Assembly: GCA_016169945.1 (NCBI GenBank)
Contig: JADLSH010000369.1
Coordinates: 6,280,001-6,344,000, forward strand
Source: Trachythela sp. YZ-2020
Lineage: Eukaryota; Cnidaria; Anthozoa; Malacalcyonacea; Clavulariidae
Reading direction: 5' to 3'
Length of the DNA stretch: 64,000 nucleotides
Shown: piece by piece, positions 24,171 through 36,200 of the stretch
Position numbering within the stretch: position 1 is the first letter of the stretch
Layout: every line of letters begins with the position of its first letter
Program-made: the position numbers and the translations under genes
The notes under the pieces: model-generated
What the model was told of the DNA's origin: nothing
Database searches by the model: none
What the model saw: only the letters and a program-made list of their open reading frames with translations

Positions 24171-25049
24171 AGATTACTTATACAAGCTACAGCTGTAAAA
24201 ATGAAAATTCCCGGAAGTTTTCTGTTCCTTCTATATGAACAATTTCCGAGGAAATGTTGAAATATGAGTTGGAACAATATTTCCCGGAATACGATTTATT
24301 CTTATTTCCGATTGTATATAATTATAAGTTCAAGACGGATGATTTCATTATAAACGATTCATCTCTGAGATATCACTGTGAAGTTTTACACACCAAGATC
24401 TGACGTATACACGAATATAGCAAGTAACAAGGTAAGCTTATCATGACTTGCGATTTGGACGTGATTATTAATTAATAGAAACCTCCATAGCATGATATGT
24501 TAAGTCAACAAGCTCATGTATATATATTGTGGGAAAACCGTAGACGTATGAAAACCAAAAGTAAAATCTAAACTTTACCTTGGTCATTGGGAAGAGTAAT
24601 TTCAAATTCACCTCGTCAGTCTGATTCAAATCCGAGTTGACGGACTCGCGATGAAGCATTATGATTTTATGAGTAGTGTGATAGACAAAATATATATCGA
24701 GTAGATGAATTCGCCGTAGACCAAATTATCACTCCTGAAAACTCCCAAAGCCGGCATTTCAGCCACATTAATCCTACATCACAATGCATGTTCCAACGCT
24801 CAATATACATATTTTGCGATTTCCTGCGAAATTGCCTTTAATATTAGCCTTATTTCACGCAAGCCGTTTCAGTAATAGATTAACAGATCTAATACCACTT
24901 TTAAACCTAATAAAACACTCCTGCACGTTTATTAAACAGTACATAACAGTATTTTTAATCGTTTGCGTAATAAATCACGAAGTCCCTTCAGGTAAATCAT
25001 ATTCAGGTTTGTTAAATTCATCAAATTCTAACACTATATATAGCTAGAC

Positions 25050-25553
25050 ATGGCCATGGGAGAAATCATTGCCGGTTTTGAAGGTATGCGAACGTCAGTT
25101 TACACAGATACAAGAGGAATTAAAACTATCGGCGTGGGTTTTAACATGGAGCAGCCGAACGCTCGTGAAATCTTTCAAAGAAATCTACCTGGAGTCTCGT
25201 TTGATGATGCTCTTTCTGGAAAAAAAAGTTTGACAAAAGCACAAGCTAACGAGCTTTTCCAGGAAACATTGCAAGACAAAGTGCAAACAACAAAACGTCT
25301 TTTTCCAAATTATGAAAAATACCCTTCTGACGTCAAAACAGCTTTGGTGAACGGGGTGTTCCGGGGGGAGTTTACATCATCCCAGAAGACTGTCAAGTAT
25401 ATTAAAAATGGGGAGTGGGGCAAGGTTGCTGACGAATATCTTGATCGTGCTGATTACCGCTCATCTAAACCTGGGCGAGATGGTGGCATAAAGAAAAGGA
25501 TGGATTATAATGCCAATATATTTCGTGGTTATGCCGAGAAGTTGAAGAAGTAA
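25050..25553 (+). CDS. Phage T4-type lysozyme (GH24 muramidase)
   Basis: 167 residues in one exon (T4 lysozyme has 164). GH24 enzymes cleave the MurNAc-GlcNAc bond of peptidoglycan. The three catalytic positions fall at the same residue numbers as in T4: E11 (in GFEGM), D20 (in YTDTRG) and T26 (in KTIGVGF). The usual histidine position 31 is F. Further GH24-like parts are LTKAQANELFQETL and a C-terminal YRSSKPGRDGG. No signal peptide is visible: the domain starts at the first Met, and an in-frame stop lies just upstream, so an upstream secretion exon would need splicing into this frame. Flanks are ordinary animal repeats and an AATAAA follows, so it is host DNA rather than prophage. Phage-type lysozymes are known in some bivalves and other invertebrates and are attributed to horizontal transfer. 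Confidence 0.9.
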   Translation: MAMGEIIAGFEGMRTSVYTDTRGIKTIGVGFNMEQPNAREIFQRNLPGVSFDDALSGKKSLTKAQANELFQETLQDKVQTTKRLFPNYEKYPSDVKTALVNGVFRGEFTSSQKTVKYIKNGEWGKVADEYLDRADYRSSKPGRDGGIKKRMDYNANIFRGYAEKLKK

Positions 25554-25720
25554 CTGTGAACTAAGTATTAAAACTGCAATATTGATTGAAATTAAAGTAA
25601 AACTGTAATTTTAAAATGAAAATATGTAATTTTTCACTTTCAGTAATTTTAGTAATTTTGAAGATTTCAAAACGTACAATTGCAACAACAATAATTATAT
25701 ATAATATAAGTATAATATTC

Positions 25721-25726
25721 AATAAA
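25721..25726 (+). promoter_or_regulatory. Polyadenylation signal AATAAA for the lysozyme gene
   Basis: AATAAA, 168 bp after the lysozyme stop in AT-rich sequence, consistent with eukaryotic expression of the gene. Confidence 0.55.
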
Positions 25727-26860
25727 ATTGTATATAAATATTACAATAATAACTTAAGTGTTCCGTTCTACTTCTAGCAATGATATATGACTTTGGAGTT
25801 TGGTAAAAATGAAGTCTAAGTCTAAGAGAAAAGTTTGCATGAGTCAATATTTGTTTTATTTATTTATTATATTTAATCTTGATTCTTGTAACCATTCAGA
25901 TCTTATAACATCTGCTTCCAAAGCCAGCTTTATAGCAGTGTGTATTTAAATGTTATAAAGTATTAATTTTACAAAACGCTTGAATGTTCGTCCTGATGGT
26001 GTTTCAAGGCGTCACGGACGAATCTTTTGTGTAGCTTTGGCCCGTATAGGAAGTATGTTATACACGGAAGTTCTATTCCCCCTCCGAAGACCCATCTGAA
26101 CACGCGTTATTAATTTTTGTTTATTTTCGTGTTTATAATTAACAATAAATACTTGGTTACCACCAACCCAAACTATCGTCCATGTATAAGCCCCCCGTAT
26201 ATAAGCTCCCCCGTGTATAAGACCATCAAAAACCGCTTACGAACTTATATAAGCCCAGGGCTTATAATCGTATGTTTACGGTATGGCCCGTTCAAACCTA
26301 TGCCTATGGTTCAAACCAGTCCAACCTCGTCCTATACATTGTTAGATGTATGTTTGTTGGGTCTGTTTGAACATTATGTTTGATAATGTTGGCTGATGTT
26401 TGAAGATGTTAGGTTTGGGTTTGACTTTATTCAAAATTTTCATCCAACATTGTCCAGATGATGTTGGAATGGTTTGAACGAGCTTTTAGCCAAAAGTCGT
26501 TTTGCCTATATTGGAATCAAACAGCAAATATTTACAACCGACATAAGTAAAAGTATATATGACGGAAGCGGCGATAGAAAATTAGAACTGAATGATATGA
26601 TCGAAACGGCATTTATGTGCAGCAGATGGTGGTTAACCAGTTTTGTTCTCAGAATAAGAAAACAGTGTAAAATATTTTCATTATATTTATACCGTCAGCT
26701 GGCACTCAAGGCAACTCCATTCTCCTGTATTTCTTAGATAGCCCCCTAACTTCCTTTTAAGGCTCTGTAATACAATATTATAATACATTAAAGTGTATGT
26801 ACCACATGAGCCCTGAGTGATACTGCGGATAAACGTTTGTATGCAGCGCAATGTAATAAT

Positions 26861-27208
26861 ATCTACTCACTTGGATTATCCACCAAACCCAGTATTCTAG
26901 TTCAACCAAGTGAAGTGCAAAAAAATATTTGAAGTTTACGTTATCACAACCCGCACACCCGATAACCTATATATACAGAACTTACGGTTACAGCTCAGCA
27001 ACTGGCCTCTGTAGCTCAGTTGGTTAGAGCGCTGCACCGGAATCGCAGGGCCGTGGGTCCAATTCCTGCCAGAGGACCTAGCGTTGCATTTTTCGCAACC
27101 GTTCCTGGTTAGGTCTTAAATTGTGTATATATCTACTCACTTGGATTATCCACCAAACCCAGTATTCTAGTTCAACCAAGTGAAGTGCAAAAAAATATTT
27201 GAAGTTTA
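26861..27208 (+). repeat. tRNA-like SINE unit between 78-bp direct repeats
   Basis: 27004-27076 can fold as a tRNA: CCTCTG/CAGAGG acceptor, GCTC/GAGC D-stem, and GTGGG/CCTGC T-stem. The anticodon stem has a mismatch, position 33 is C instead of T, and the loop would read GGA without the long serine variable arm. It is followed by the hairpin GTTGCATTTTTCGCAAC-like and TCCTGGTTAGGTC, which recur in the other copies. 26861-26938 and 27131-27208 are identical 78-bp direct repeats, suggesting a partial tandem dimer of a 270-bp unit. Confidence 0.7.
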
Positions 27209-28477
27209 TATTATGTGAAAGTCTAGGTAGTTCATGTCGGTACCGCAAATTTCGAAACGAGGGTCGTGAAGGGGGGTACCAAATCCCAGTTCCCAGTCAA
27301 ATGTTGGCTCAAATCTCTGTTCCCAGCCCAATTTTGCCCCAAATCCAAGTTACGAAATCTGAAATCCCATTTCCAGCTAGTCAGGCTACTTGCAAACTGA
27401 TGATGATTTAAAACCACTGATTATGCCATTTGGATAAACAGTACCGCCACGTACACGTCATATGAGCCGCGCTGGTCCAGTAAACCGTGATGGCTTTTTA
27501 TACTGTATGTGCGCGGGATTTTCTTGATAGCTGTTGCCGGGCTAGCCCGCCCAATGTGGAGCAAATCACAAACAGGCCCGGCAAAGCGAGCCGCCCCTTT
27601 TTACCGGAAATGCACATTTTAAATACAAGAGAACTTGGAATTAATTTGAGATGTAATGCCATAGACTCGTACAGTACAATTTTCATTTTTTCCAATACTA
27701 TTACAATACTATTACCTTAGTTCATGTAAAACATACTGGCGAATACTATACAACACTACAACAGTTAACCATGTATATGCAGCCGTAAATAGGCTACACA
27801 ACAGTAAACATAGTCAAATAAGTTTTCGGGCGGGTGGAATGTCAAAATATATAGATGTTATATAGGGTCAACAACCACTAAATATATCATTTGTGCCAGT
27901 TTCCCTAATTAAAGACCGGTTCCTGGTTATTTGAATCTGATTTTAGCGAAGAACGAAGCGCTAGTAACTTTTAAATATACTGGATGTATTATACAATGTT
28001 GCTACGGTCACTGTATACCAAGAAATGAATTAATTTGGATAACAATCTTGGAAGAAAATGTGGGGGAAAGAAGGAAATTTCGAGTTAGAGAGAAGGAAAT
28101 TAATGTTGGAGAGTGGAACCACTGGTATAGCTAGAACTTGGTTGCAACGCTGAGGAGGAAAATACTGATTATATGTGTCTGTTCAGGTCAAAAATGGGAT
28201 AATTTAAGCAGATGTGTCAGATACTAGAGTCGGAGACCACTTAAAGAGAGAAATCCCATTCACATTTCCAAAATTGTTTATCCCATTCCCAGTTAAATCC
28301 CAATCCCAGTGCAATGAATCCCATTTTCCCAGTCCAAAAATAGACAAATCCCAGTTCCCATTTTACCCGGCACCATACAGAAGACTTCCCTGAAAGGCCT
28401 TTGTCTAATTGTCTGTGGAAGATGTTAGTAGATGGAACTACTCGAACAGAAATTTATATACATTTTTTAGACCTCGC

Positions 28478-28545
28478 CAGGAATTGAATCTGCGGCCCTG
28501 CGATTCCGGTGCAGCGCTCTAACCAACTGAGCTCAGAGTCCAGGT
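28478..28545 (-). repeat. tRNA-like SINE head, reverse copy
   Basis: Reverse strand matches the 27004 tRNA-like head (CAGTTGGTTAGAGCGCTGCA and CAGATTCAATTCCTGG). It lacks the GTTGCATTTTTCGCAAC hairpin and has a deletion in the acceptor region. Confidence 0.65.
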
Positions 28546-28911
28546 TAACTTGAAATCGCCGGAGATTGTTAGGAACGGAAATGTTAGGAGTAGGACTAGG
28601 GTATAGGAGTAGGACTAGGGTATTAGTAGGACTAAGGTATCATTCTACAGTAAGCTGTCGTGGTTTGGGTCTGAGCGTTTCGGCGTTTCGAGCGAAAGCC
28701 CCCTCAAGAGGTAACTTGGTCAGAAAATTAGTTAAATATACGTATTAACCTCCTCACAAAACGCCTAAGCACGAGAAACACCCGGAATGTATATTTCTAT
28801 ATGAATCACTCGTTTGAATTTATGGCCCCAATAAGCGCTACAGTAACTTACTCGAGAAGAGACCCCCGAAAGTGTGCCTTTCATTTTCAAAAACAGCAAA
28901 GGTCTCCGACC

Positions 28912-29310
28912 TTAAAGGCCGGCCTCCACTTGCACGTACGTACGCACAATTGCACGCACGTACGTGTTTATACTTTCGTGAAATGTGATTGGTTAAAAAC
29001 TTGACGGCCGCACAGAAAGTAGAATACAGTTCTACTGTCATACGTACAAAAAGTTAGCCGCGACGGTCAAGATTAGCGATCATTTTCGAGTCACAGAGCA
29101 CTTGCACGTACGGCCAGCGCGCATGCTCTGTGACTCGAAAATGATCGCTAATCTTGACTGTCGCGGCTAACTTTTTGTACGTATGACAGTAGAACTGTAT
29201 TCTACTTTCTGTGCGCCGTCAAGTTTTTAACCAATCAAATTTCACGAAAGTATAAACACATACGTGCGTGTAATTGTGCGTACGTACGTGCAAGTGGAGC
29301 CCGGCCTTAA
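28912..29310. mobile_element. Foldback MITE, about 400 bp, TTAA flanks
   Basis: Almost perfect inverted repeat with about 180-bp arms and a loop of about 25 bp near 29097-29120. Ends read AGGCCGGCCTCCACTTGCAC, bordered by TTAA on both sides (28912-28915 and 29307-29310), possibly a piggyBac-like TTAA target. The arms carry CGTACG-rich motifs. Confidence 0.85.
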
Positions 29311-30264
29311 GTGCAATCTCTCTCAACCGTAAGGAATATATATATATATATGTGACTGTTCAACGGTTCAACCTCAGACTCATGAGGTCGGGTCAAATTA
29401 AATTAGAGATCTATTGTCCCACCATCACGGCACCATGTCTTTTTTTCTATTGTCTTTAGTAGCCGGTTTTGGTCTTTTAATATTTTAGGCCAGAATTTCG
29501 AAGATATTGATGTAGTTAAGTTATACAGAGAAACGGCAGTTATGTGCAGCACAGATGGTGGTCTATACGATGTAGTAGTTCTCAGAGTAAGAAAACAGTG
29601 TCAATTAGACTTGTGTTTGGAGGCAAATATATAAAATATGGATGTTTAGTTTCATTTGCTTGCGCCTAGAACTATAAGTGTCAATACGACAGCAATTAAG
29701 TCAGTAGTTCTGAAGTTCACCAACTCCATTTCCCAAAGTTTGATGAATTACCAAAGTTTAACGACCCAAATATTGCGCAATTTCTGCCAAGTATTGCGCA
29801 ATTCCGCCGTTTACCAAGAATTGTCTGCGGAGGAAGTAGTACGATATATAGTTTGACTATTGAAATGAAGATTCGAAGAACTTCGAAATAAGTTTACGAC
29901 TTTCAAACAAACTTTATAAATATTCAAACCAAACTCGAAAGTTTGATAATAAATTGGTCAGAATCGGCTGTAATAAAAACTCAATCTGAACTATAGCCTC
30001 GTATCGAAGTGAACCAAAGTATGTACAGGATATCAGTTAATTTAAAATGAAATGAAACTTCTGGACATGTACAACGTGTCCCGTAGAAAACGATACCACC
30101 TGAATAACAAATTGTATTTTCTTTTCAAACTGCACTGTTTTGAAAAGAATATTATCATTAATTATTTCAAGTAGTTTTTCGTTTTTTGCTTGCTGTATAT
30201 TTACATATTTACAAATATTTTTTTATGAAAGCTAAAATATACAGTAAGTACAGTATAGGACGTT

Positions 30265-33200
30265 TTAAATTCGAAGAGATGATCGCGCCTTTTCAAGAAT
30301 CTCTTTCTTTATTCTCGGGTACTTGGGATGTTGAGATAAAACCTGGAATGTAGACACGAGATTTCATTAACACGAGGCAACATCATATTATAACAAGGTA
30401 TTAGGTTTGGATTGGGGTTATGACAAGGGTTTGAATTAGGGTTAAGATTAGGGGAAGGACAAGTTTATTTAACTAAAAGCTAGTCATACCAGCTTTTGAA
30501 CCTTGATAAAAAAAAATTGTTCGTGTTTACGGACAACAAGGAAAACTTGACAAGGAAATGCGCAGCACGTCACTGGCACTGCACAGTACGTCACTGGCAC
30601 TGCACAGTACGTCACTGGCATGCGCAGTACGTCACTGGCACTGCACAGTACGTCACTGGCACTGCACAGTACGTCACTGGCACTGCACAGTACGTCACTG
30701 GCACTGCACAGTACGTCACTGGCACTGCACAGTACGTCACTGGCACTGCACAGTACGTCACTGGCACTGCACAGTACGTCACTGGCACTGCACACTCATC
30801 TTCAGGCACTATACATGAAGTATCCATTTGTGTCATTGATATACGGGCTCGTAAAACTTGTCAAGGAAAAAATATGATAAATGATGTACACACAAACAAA
30901 TAAACTTGTCAAGGAAAACTTACTCGTCTGTGCGGGGCTTTCGTGTTAGGTTAAAATTGGTTAATAAAATACATCTTCTATTTGCTTATTTGAAAACGCC
31001 CATGTTTAATGGGGTAGAGAAAAAGCATAAATTCCTACAGCTACACATCAAAACTGGTCTTTACTTACCTTATGGCAAACGTCAATCGCATCCACAAACC
31101 GTTTCGCTTTCAAATAATTGAACGCCAATTTGTAACCTGCGATCAGAAAAGTTAATCACGCATGCGTATTTATATGCGAGTTATATTTGTATTGAGCCCA
31201 AGTATATAGCCCTGTGCAAACTGCGAAACATTGTTTCCTAGTCATGTTTCCCGAAGGCGAGCAACAAAGAAACATTAGGGACTTTGAGATATGCTTAATC
31301 TACGACGCGGACGTGACGAAAAACAGTCGCTAATGTTTCCGACTTTGTTTACAACCGGAATCCATAGTTTTTACCCGTGTACAGACAGTACTGCCAAGAA
31401 ATAACTTAAAGCGTCTGCCCGCGTTCCGCCTCCAATTGCAAAGCGTCCGCGTCTTGCGTCTGCTCTGCCCGCGTCCTGCCTCCAGAACGCCCTAGTTCTG
31501 CCTCAAGAGCGCCCTAGTCCTGCCTCCAGAACGCCCTAGTCCTGCCTCCAGAACGCCCGCGTCCTGCCTCCAGAACGCCCTAGTTCTGCCTCAAGAGCGC
31601 CCTAGTCCTGCCTCCAGAACGCCCTAGTCCTGCCTCCAGAACGCCCGCGTCCTGCCTCCAGAACGCCCTAGTTCTGCCTCAAGAGCGCCCTAGTCCTGCC
31701 TCCAGAACGCCCGCGTCCTGCCTCCAGAACGCCCGCGTCCTGCCTCCAGAACGCCCGCGTCCTACCTCTGTTCTGAACTAGCATGCTCGTCAGCATCGTA
31801 CCCAGGCGCTTTGACGTGCTAAGCGGTTCCCCGCGTGTTGTCCCGCGCGCTCCTCACGCAACCGTGTAGCAAGCCAAAGCGCCTGGGTACGAGGTTGCTG
31901 CTCGTAGTTTGTTGTGAAAACATACAGGCGTCACTGATGGCAAAGCCAAACAGTAAAATATTGAATTCAAAATGTTATGAAAAAATATAGCATAAATACC
32001 AGCAATCATCGATGGCCCGAAGCTCTTGTTGTGGAGTCGCGTATAAAAAGTTAAAAACATACCGAAGGCATAATTTTATTTAAAATTAAAAGGTTTTTTT
32101 TCAAACTTGCAACAGGAAAATATACTCGTATCTTTGAAAAGGTTGTTCTCAACTCGAAGGTTAAAAAACAACACAGAATTGACAAAAAACCTCAAAAATA
32201 AACTTTGTCTTTTTCAAAAACACAGTTCGCCCGCGAGCACAAACATTAGGAAAATTTTGGAATGCGGTAATTTTCATCGATCGACGCGAGGACCTATAAG
32301 GACCTATATGACGTCAGCAACGGTGAGGACACTTTTTGACCTCGAGCACTCAGTCCATTTAGTATAGGTCAGTGGCTATAATCCCTTTACAAAAATAGTG
32401 ATGATGATTGATGATGATTGATGATGATAGGTTACGCTCTATCGGCGTTTTGACCACAGCGTCTGATGATCTAATTACTTATATATTTTTAGATACACTT
32501 CGAAATGTTTGTTTTGCTATATACCGGTATTATAAGTAATGACTTAAGCGTGATTTGGGACTGCATTCCAGCCACAAATATTATATTTCGAATATTGACC
32601 TTGCGGGTTCCACAGAAAAAAGATACAATTTTTGTGTTATTCTCTTCACGTGCACGTAAAATATCGATTTCTCGCTGACTATATTTACAAACCCCTATTG
32701 CCGTGTCGTATTAGTATTTGTATAAATTTCGAGTTATTTTACTGTGGAAATTTTACCTGCGATCAAAAACAGAGATTCGAAAATATTTATCTCAGGTATT
32801 TGTTGTTTACTGCACTCGCGAAGCACAAACAAGAGAGGAGGATCTGAAAAGAGGCGCGCTGTGACAAGAGGCGCGCTGTGACAAGAGGCGCGCTGTGACA
32901 GTAGGCGCGCTGTGACAGTAGGCGCGCTGTGACAGGAGGCGCGCTGTGACAGTAGGCGCGCTGTGACAGTAGGCGCGCTGTGACAGGAGGCGCGCTGTGA
33001 CAGGAGGCGCGCTGTGACAGTAGGCGCGCTGTGACAGTAGGCGCGCTGTGACAGGAGGCGCGCTGTGACAGTAGGCGCGCTGTGACAGTAGGCGCGCTGT
33101 GACAGGAGGCGCGCTGCAGACGGCTGAGAATTGATAGTAAGAGCAGCAAATGTCCCATAGAAATGTATAACACGTGAAGAAGATACTGGGCGAATAACGT

Positions 33201-36200
33201 TTCTATTACACGAAAATCTGCGAAGCACGATATTTTCCGGCGAAGACAGGTGTGTCTCACTGCGTCCACTTGCCCGCAGACGCAGAGTGGACGCACGGCG
33301 CCCGCACCCGCAGTCGCCCGCAGACGCACGACGGACGGACGGTGCCCGCAGGATGGACGCACCCGCAGGCACCCGAGGACTTGCTTTCTCTTACTGAGAT
33401 TTTTAATATGTCAATTGACTCGGATCAATTTCCTTCTGATTGGAAAGCTGCAAGGGTTATTCCATTGTTTAAGAAAGGTCAGCGGTCCATGTTGGACAAC
33501 TATAGACCGATATCAATGTATGATGAAGAATTATGTATGATCAAATGTATGAGTATCTTAACCAGAATAATCTTTTCTCAAAACACCAATTTGGTTTCAG
33601 ACCTTATCATTCCACAACTACTACATTATTGGATTGTACGAACGAATGGTATACCAACATGGACCGTGGGCTGTATAACTTAGTTATTTTTCTTGACCTA
33701 AAAAAAGCATTCGATACAGTCGACCACGAAATACTGTTAAGTAAGTTTGAAATGTATGGTTTCCAAAGGAAAGCATTAAATCTTTTACGTTGCTATTTGA
33801 CGCACCGAACTCAAAGTTGTCAATTGGCCAGTATACTCTCGGTGGAGAAAGAAATCATTTGTGGCATTCCTCAGGGAAGTATACTCGGCCCTCTCTTATT
33901 TATTATGTATATAAATGATTTGCCAAGCTGCCTAGAACGCACAACTCCAAGAATGTTTGCTGATGATACTAACTTAACGGCAGTAGGCAGAACAATTAGT
34001 GAGGCGGAAGAGAGGGCGAGCGTAGACATGAGGAATGTTCAGAAATGGCTTTGTGCAAATAAACTAAGTCTAAATATAATGAAAACCGAGTATGTTGTAA
34101 TTGGAACACGACATAAAATAAGTAATATTGATACCCATCAAGGAGTTGAATTAGACGAAAACTTGAGTTGGGAAAAACACATTAACCATATTAGCAGTAA
34201 AATATCATCAGGTATTGGGGCTATTAGAAAAATGAGGGAGTATGTCGAACAAGACATTTTGATAAAAGTTTATAATGCCTTAATCCAACCTTATTTTGAT
34301 TATTGCTGTGAAGTATGGGATACACTTAATAAAGGCCTAAGCGAACGTCTACAGAAATTCCAAAACAGAGCGGCTAGGTTGATCATGAACTTAAAAAATG
34401 AACATGGTCAGTCTATTTTGGCACGAAAATCTCTAGGCTGGGTAACACTTGAAGAGCGTAGGGCACAAATGAAAGCCAGGCTCATGTACAAGACAGTTAA
34501 TGGTTTAGCCCCCCAACGACTATGCGAAGCTTTCCAAAATCTGAATACCATTCATGACCATAATCTGAGAGGTTCTTCAACAAGGTTTTATATTCCAAGA
34601 CCAAAAACGGAATCCTTAAAAAAAAGCTTCCAATATTGTGGGGCTAAACTATGGAATCAGATACCTGAAGAGATACGCAATTCGGTATCGTATAATTCGT
34701 TCTGTAAAAAGCTATCTTCCTCGACCTTAATCTCGACTTAAAGTAGTAGTTAATTTTTTGTCTAAATAGGTATATAATTGTATTTGTTATGTATGTAATA
34801 TTAGAGCTAGTATATAAATAATAATTTGTAAGTACACATCCCTTTTGGAAATCAGCTTTTGCTGAAAAGGCCAATGTGTTTAAATAAAGTTGATCTATCT
34901 ACGCACAGTGGACGCAGGCGCCCGCACCCGCAGTCGCCCGCAGACGCACGACGGACGCACGGTGCCCGCAGGATGGACGCACCCGCAGGCGCCCAAGGAC
35001 GCACAGTGGACGCAGGCGCCCGCACCCGCAGTCGCCCGCAGACGCACGACGGACGCACGGTGCCCGCAGGATGGACGCACCCGCAGGCACCCGAGGACGC
35101 ACGGCGGACGCAAGATTCCCGCGGGCGAGACCGGTTTTTGATTGGCAGTAGCTGAAACTGTGAAAATAGGGACTGCTTTTCGTCACGTCCGCATCGTAGA
35201 TTAAGCATATCTTAAAGTCCATATTGCATGTTTCTGCAGCAAAATATGATTCTGAACTGTTGGGCAACATTTTTTTCCCTGGGACCAATGTTTCCTAGTA
35301 TGGAAGGTTTAATATAAATCTCACCAATCCCAGGATTATTCTGATTTCCAAATTTCCAAGCATTTTCATAATTTTTTGCAGCATCTTGATAAGCTTGTTC
35401 TTTCTCCATAATAAATCCCAAATATTCCCAGGCTTTACAACACGACTAAAACAATGAAATACAACTCAAATCACCTTGATACAAATACAAACATCACCAG
35501 TGGCGTAGCCAGCCCGCCGATTTGGTCCCGCTATGCAAATTTCAAATCATTATCATTATTCATTTCTTTAGAAATTGATTGTTTTCACCGTCAATGAACA
35601 CGAACAAATTTGCATAGCGGGACTAAATCGGCGGGTTGACTACACTACTGAACATCACCATGTTCATCAACATGTAGCAAAGCCCGTCGAATTGGATTCA
35701 TTTACTTAAACCAGAGTAGCGAGCTAAAACAAATGTGACATTAAACCTGGTTGCCGTAAACGAACAAACTCCAAATGTTTAGACATGTTTTTGCTCACTA
35801 TACTCTGGTTGATATAAATGTAATCCCCGAACAAATTGCATTCTGATTCACGACGCGACTCGTCCCCAATTAAATCGGTTATACATTTCTCAAAACGGTA
35901 CATAATTGAATTGAATTGAATTTTATTACAAAATCTGAATGGCAGCTAAAAGCTGAATTGTACAGAGTTGATATTTAAATTACATGATAAAAACTAATAC
36001 ATATAGTAATATATACGGTATATTAAAACTAAAATTTATATTACAATTAAAATGAATCATTATATGATACGATACTAGAAGGAATAAAACTTTTACTAAA
36101 TCTTGTAGTCTTACAATTAATTAAGTTAATATGCTGATCGTTACGTAGATTGTAAGTACGTAAGTCCTCGCGTTTATTAGGGATGAGTTCATTCAACTTA

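Larger units (their letters stand above)
25727..30264. other. Intergenic region without a recognised gene
   Basis: Between the lysozyme and the 3' end of TTC21B. It holds SINE-like repeats (26861-27208, 28478-28545), a 400-bp foldback (28912-29310), and two loosely similar stretches (about 26545-26675 and 29505-29610) sharing AAACGGCA and TTATGTGCAGCA. Short open frames here show no family features. Confidence 0.6.
31278..35220. mobile_element. Composite inverted-repeat DNA transposon with nested LINE
   Basis: Ends are about 53-bp inverted repeats: GGGACTTTGAGATATGCTTA... at 31278-31332, and the reverse complement of ...TTAAGCATATCTTAAAGTCC at 35168-35220. Both contain TCTACGA(C/T)GCGGACGTGACG. 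Just inside, both ends match the two sides of the 202-bp MITE at 63796-63997, so this is a long relative of that MITE. The interior holds a 22-bp array, a palindrome, a 17-bp array and a 98-bp array split by a LINE. It occupies TTC21B intron 41 and its right end is 104 bp from exon 41. No transposase was recognised. Confidence 0.85.

Noticed and set aside
24784..25047. 87-codon frame ending just before the lysozyme, considered as a signal-peptide exon
   Set aside because: It stops directly before the lysozyme ATG, has no clear donor-acceptor pair joining it, and shows no signal peptide followed by a mature domain.
25050..25553. Lysozyme as part of an integrated prophage or bacterial contamination
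   Set aside because: No other phage or bacterial gene is nearby; flanks are animal repeats and split genes on both sides.
26474..26737. 87-codon frame with partial similarity to 29487-29640
   Set aside because: The similarity is nucleotide-level between two non-coding repeats with indels; the frame is not kept.
27004..27076. Functional tRNA gene
   Set aside because: Anticodon stem mismatch, C at position 33, serine-type loop without a long variable arm, and several dispersed copies with a shared tail point to a SINE-like repeat.
30484..30903. Open frames on both strands with heptapeptide repeats
   Set aside because: The 21-bp repeat forces open frames in all phases; it lies in a TTC21B intron.
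32734..33372. 212- and 191-codon open frames, minus strand
   Set aside because: Translation of the 17-bp minisatellite and GC-rich 98-bp repeat inside a transposon; two frames are open equally, no homology.
34852..35288. Overlapping open frames on both strands
   Set aside because: GC-rich 98-bp repeat with few stops; not coding.
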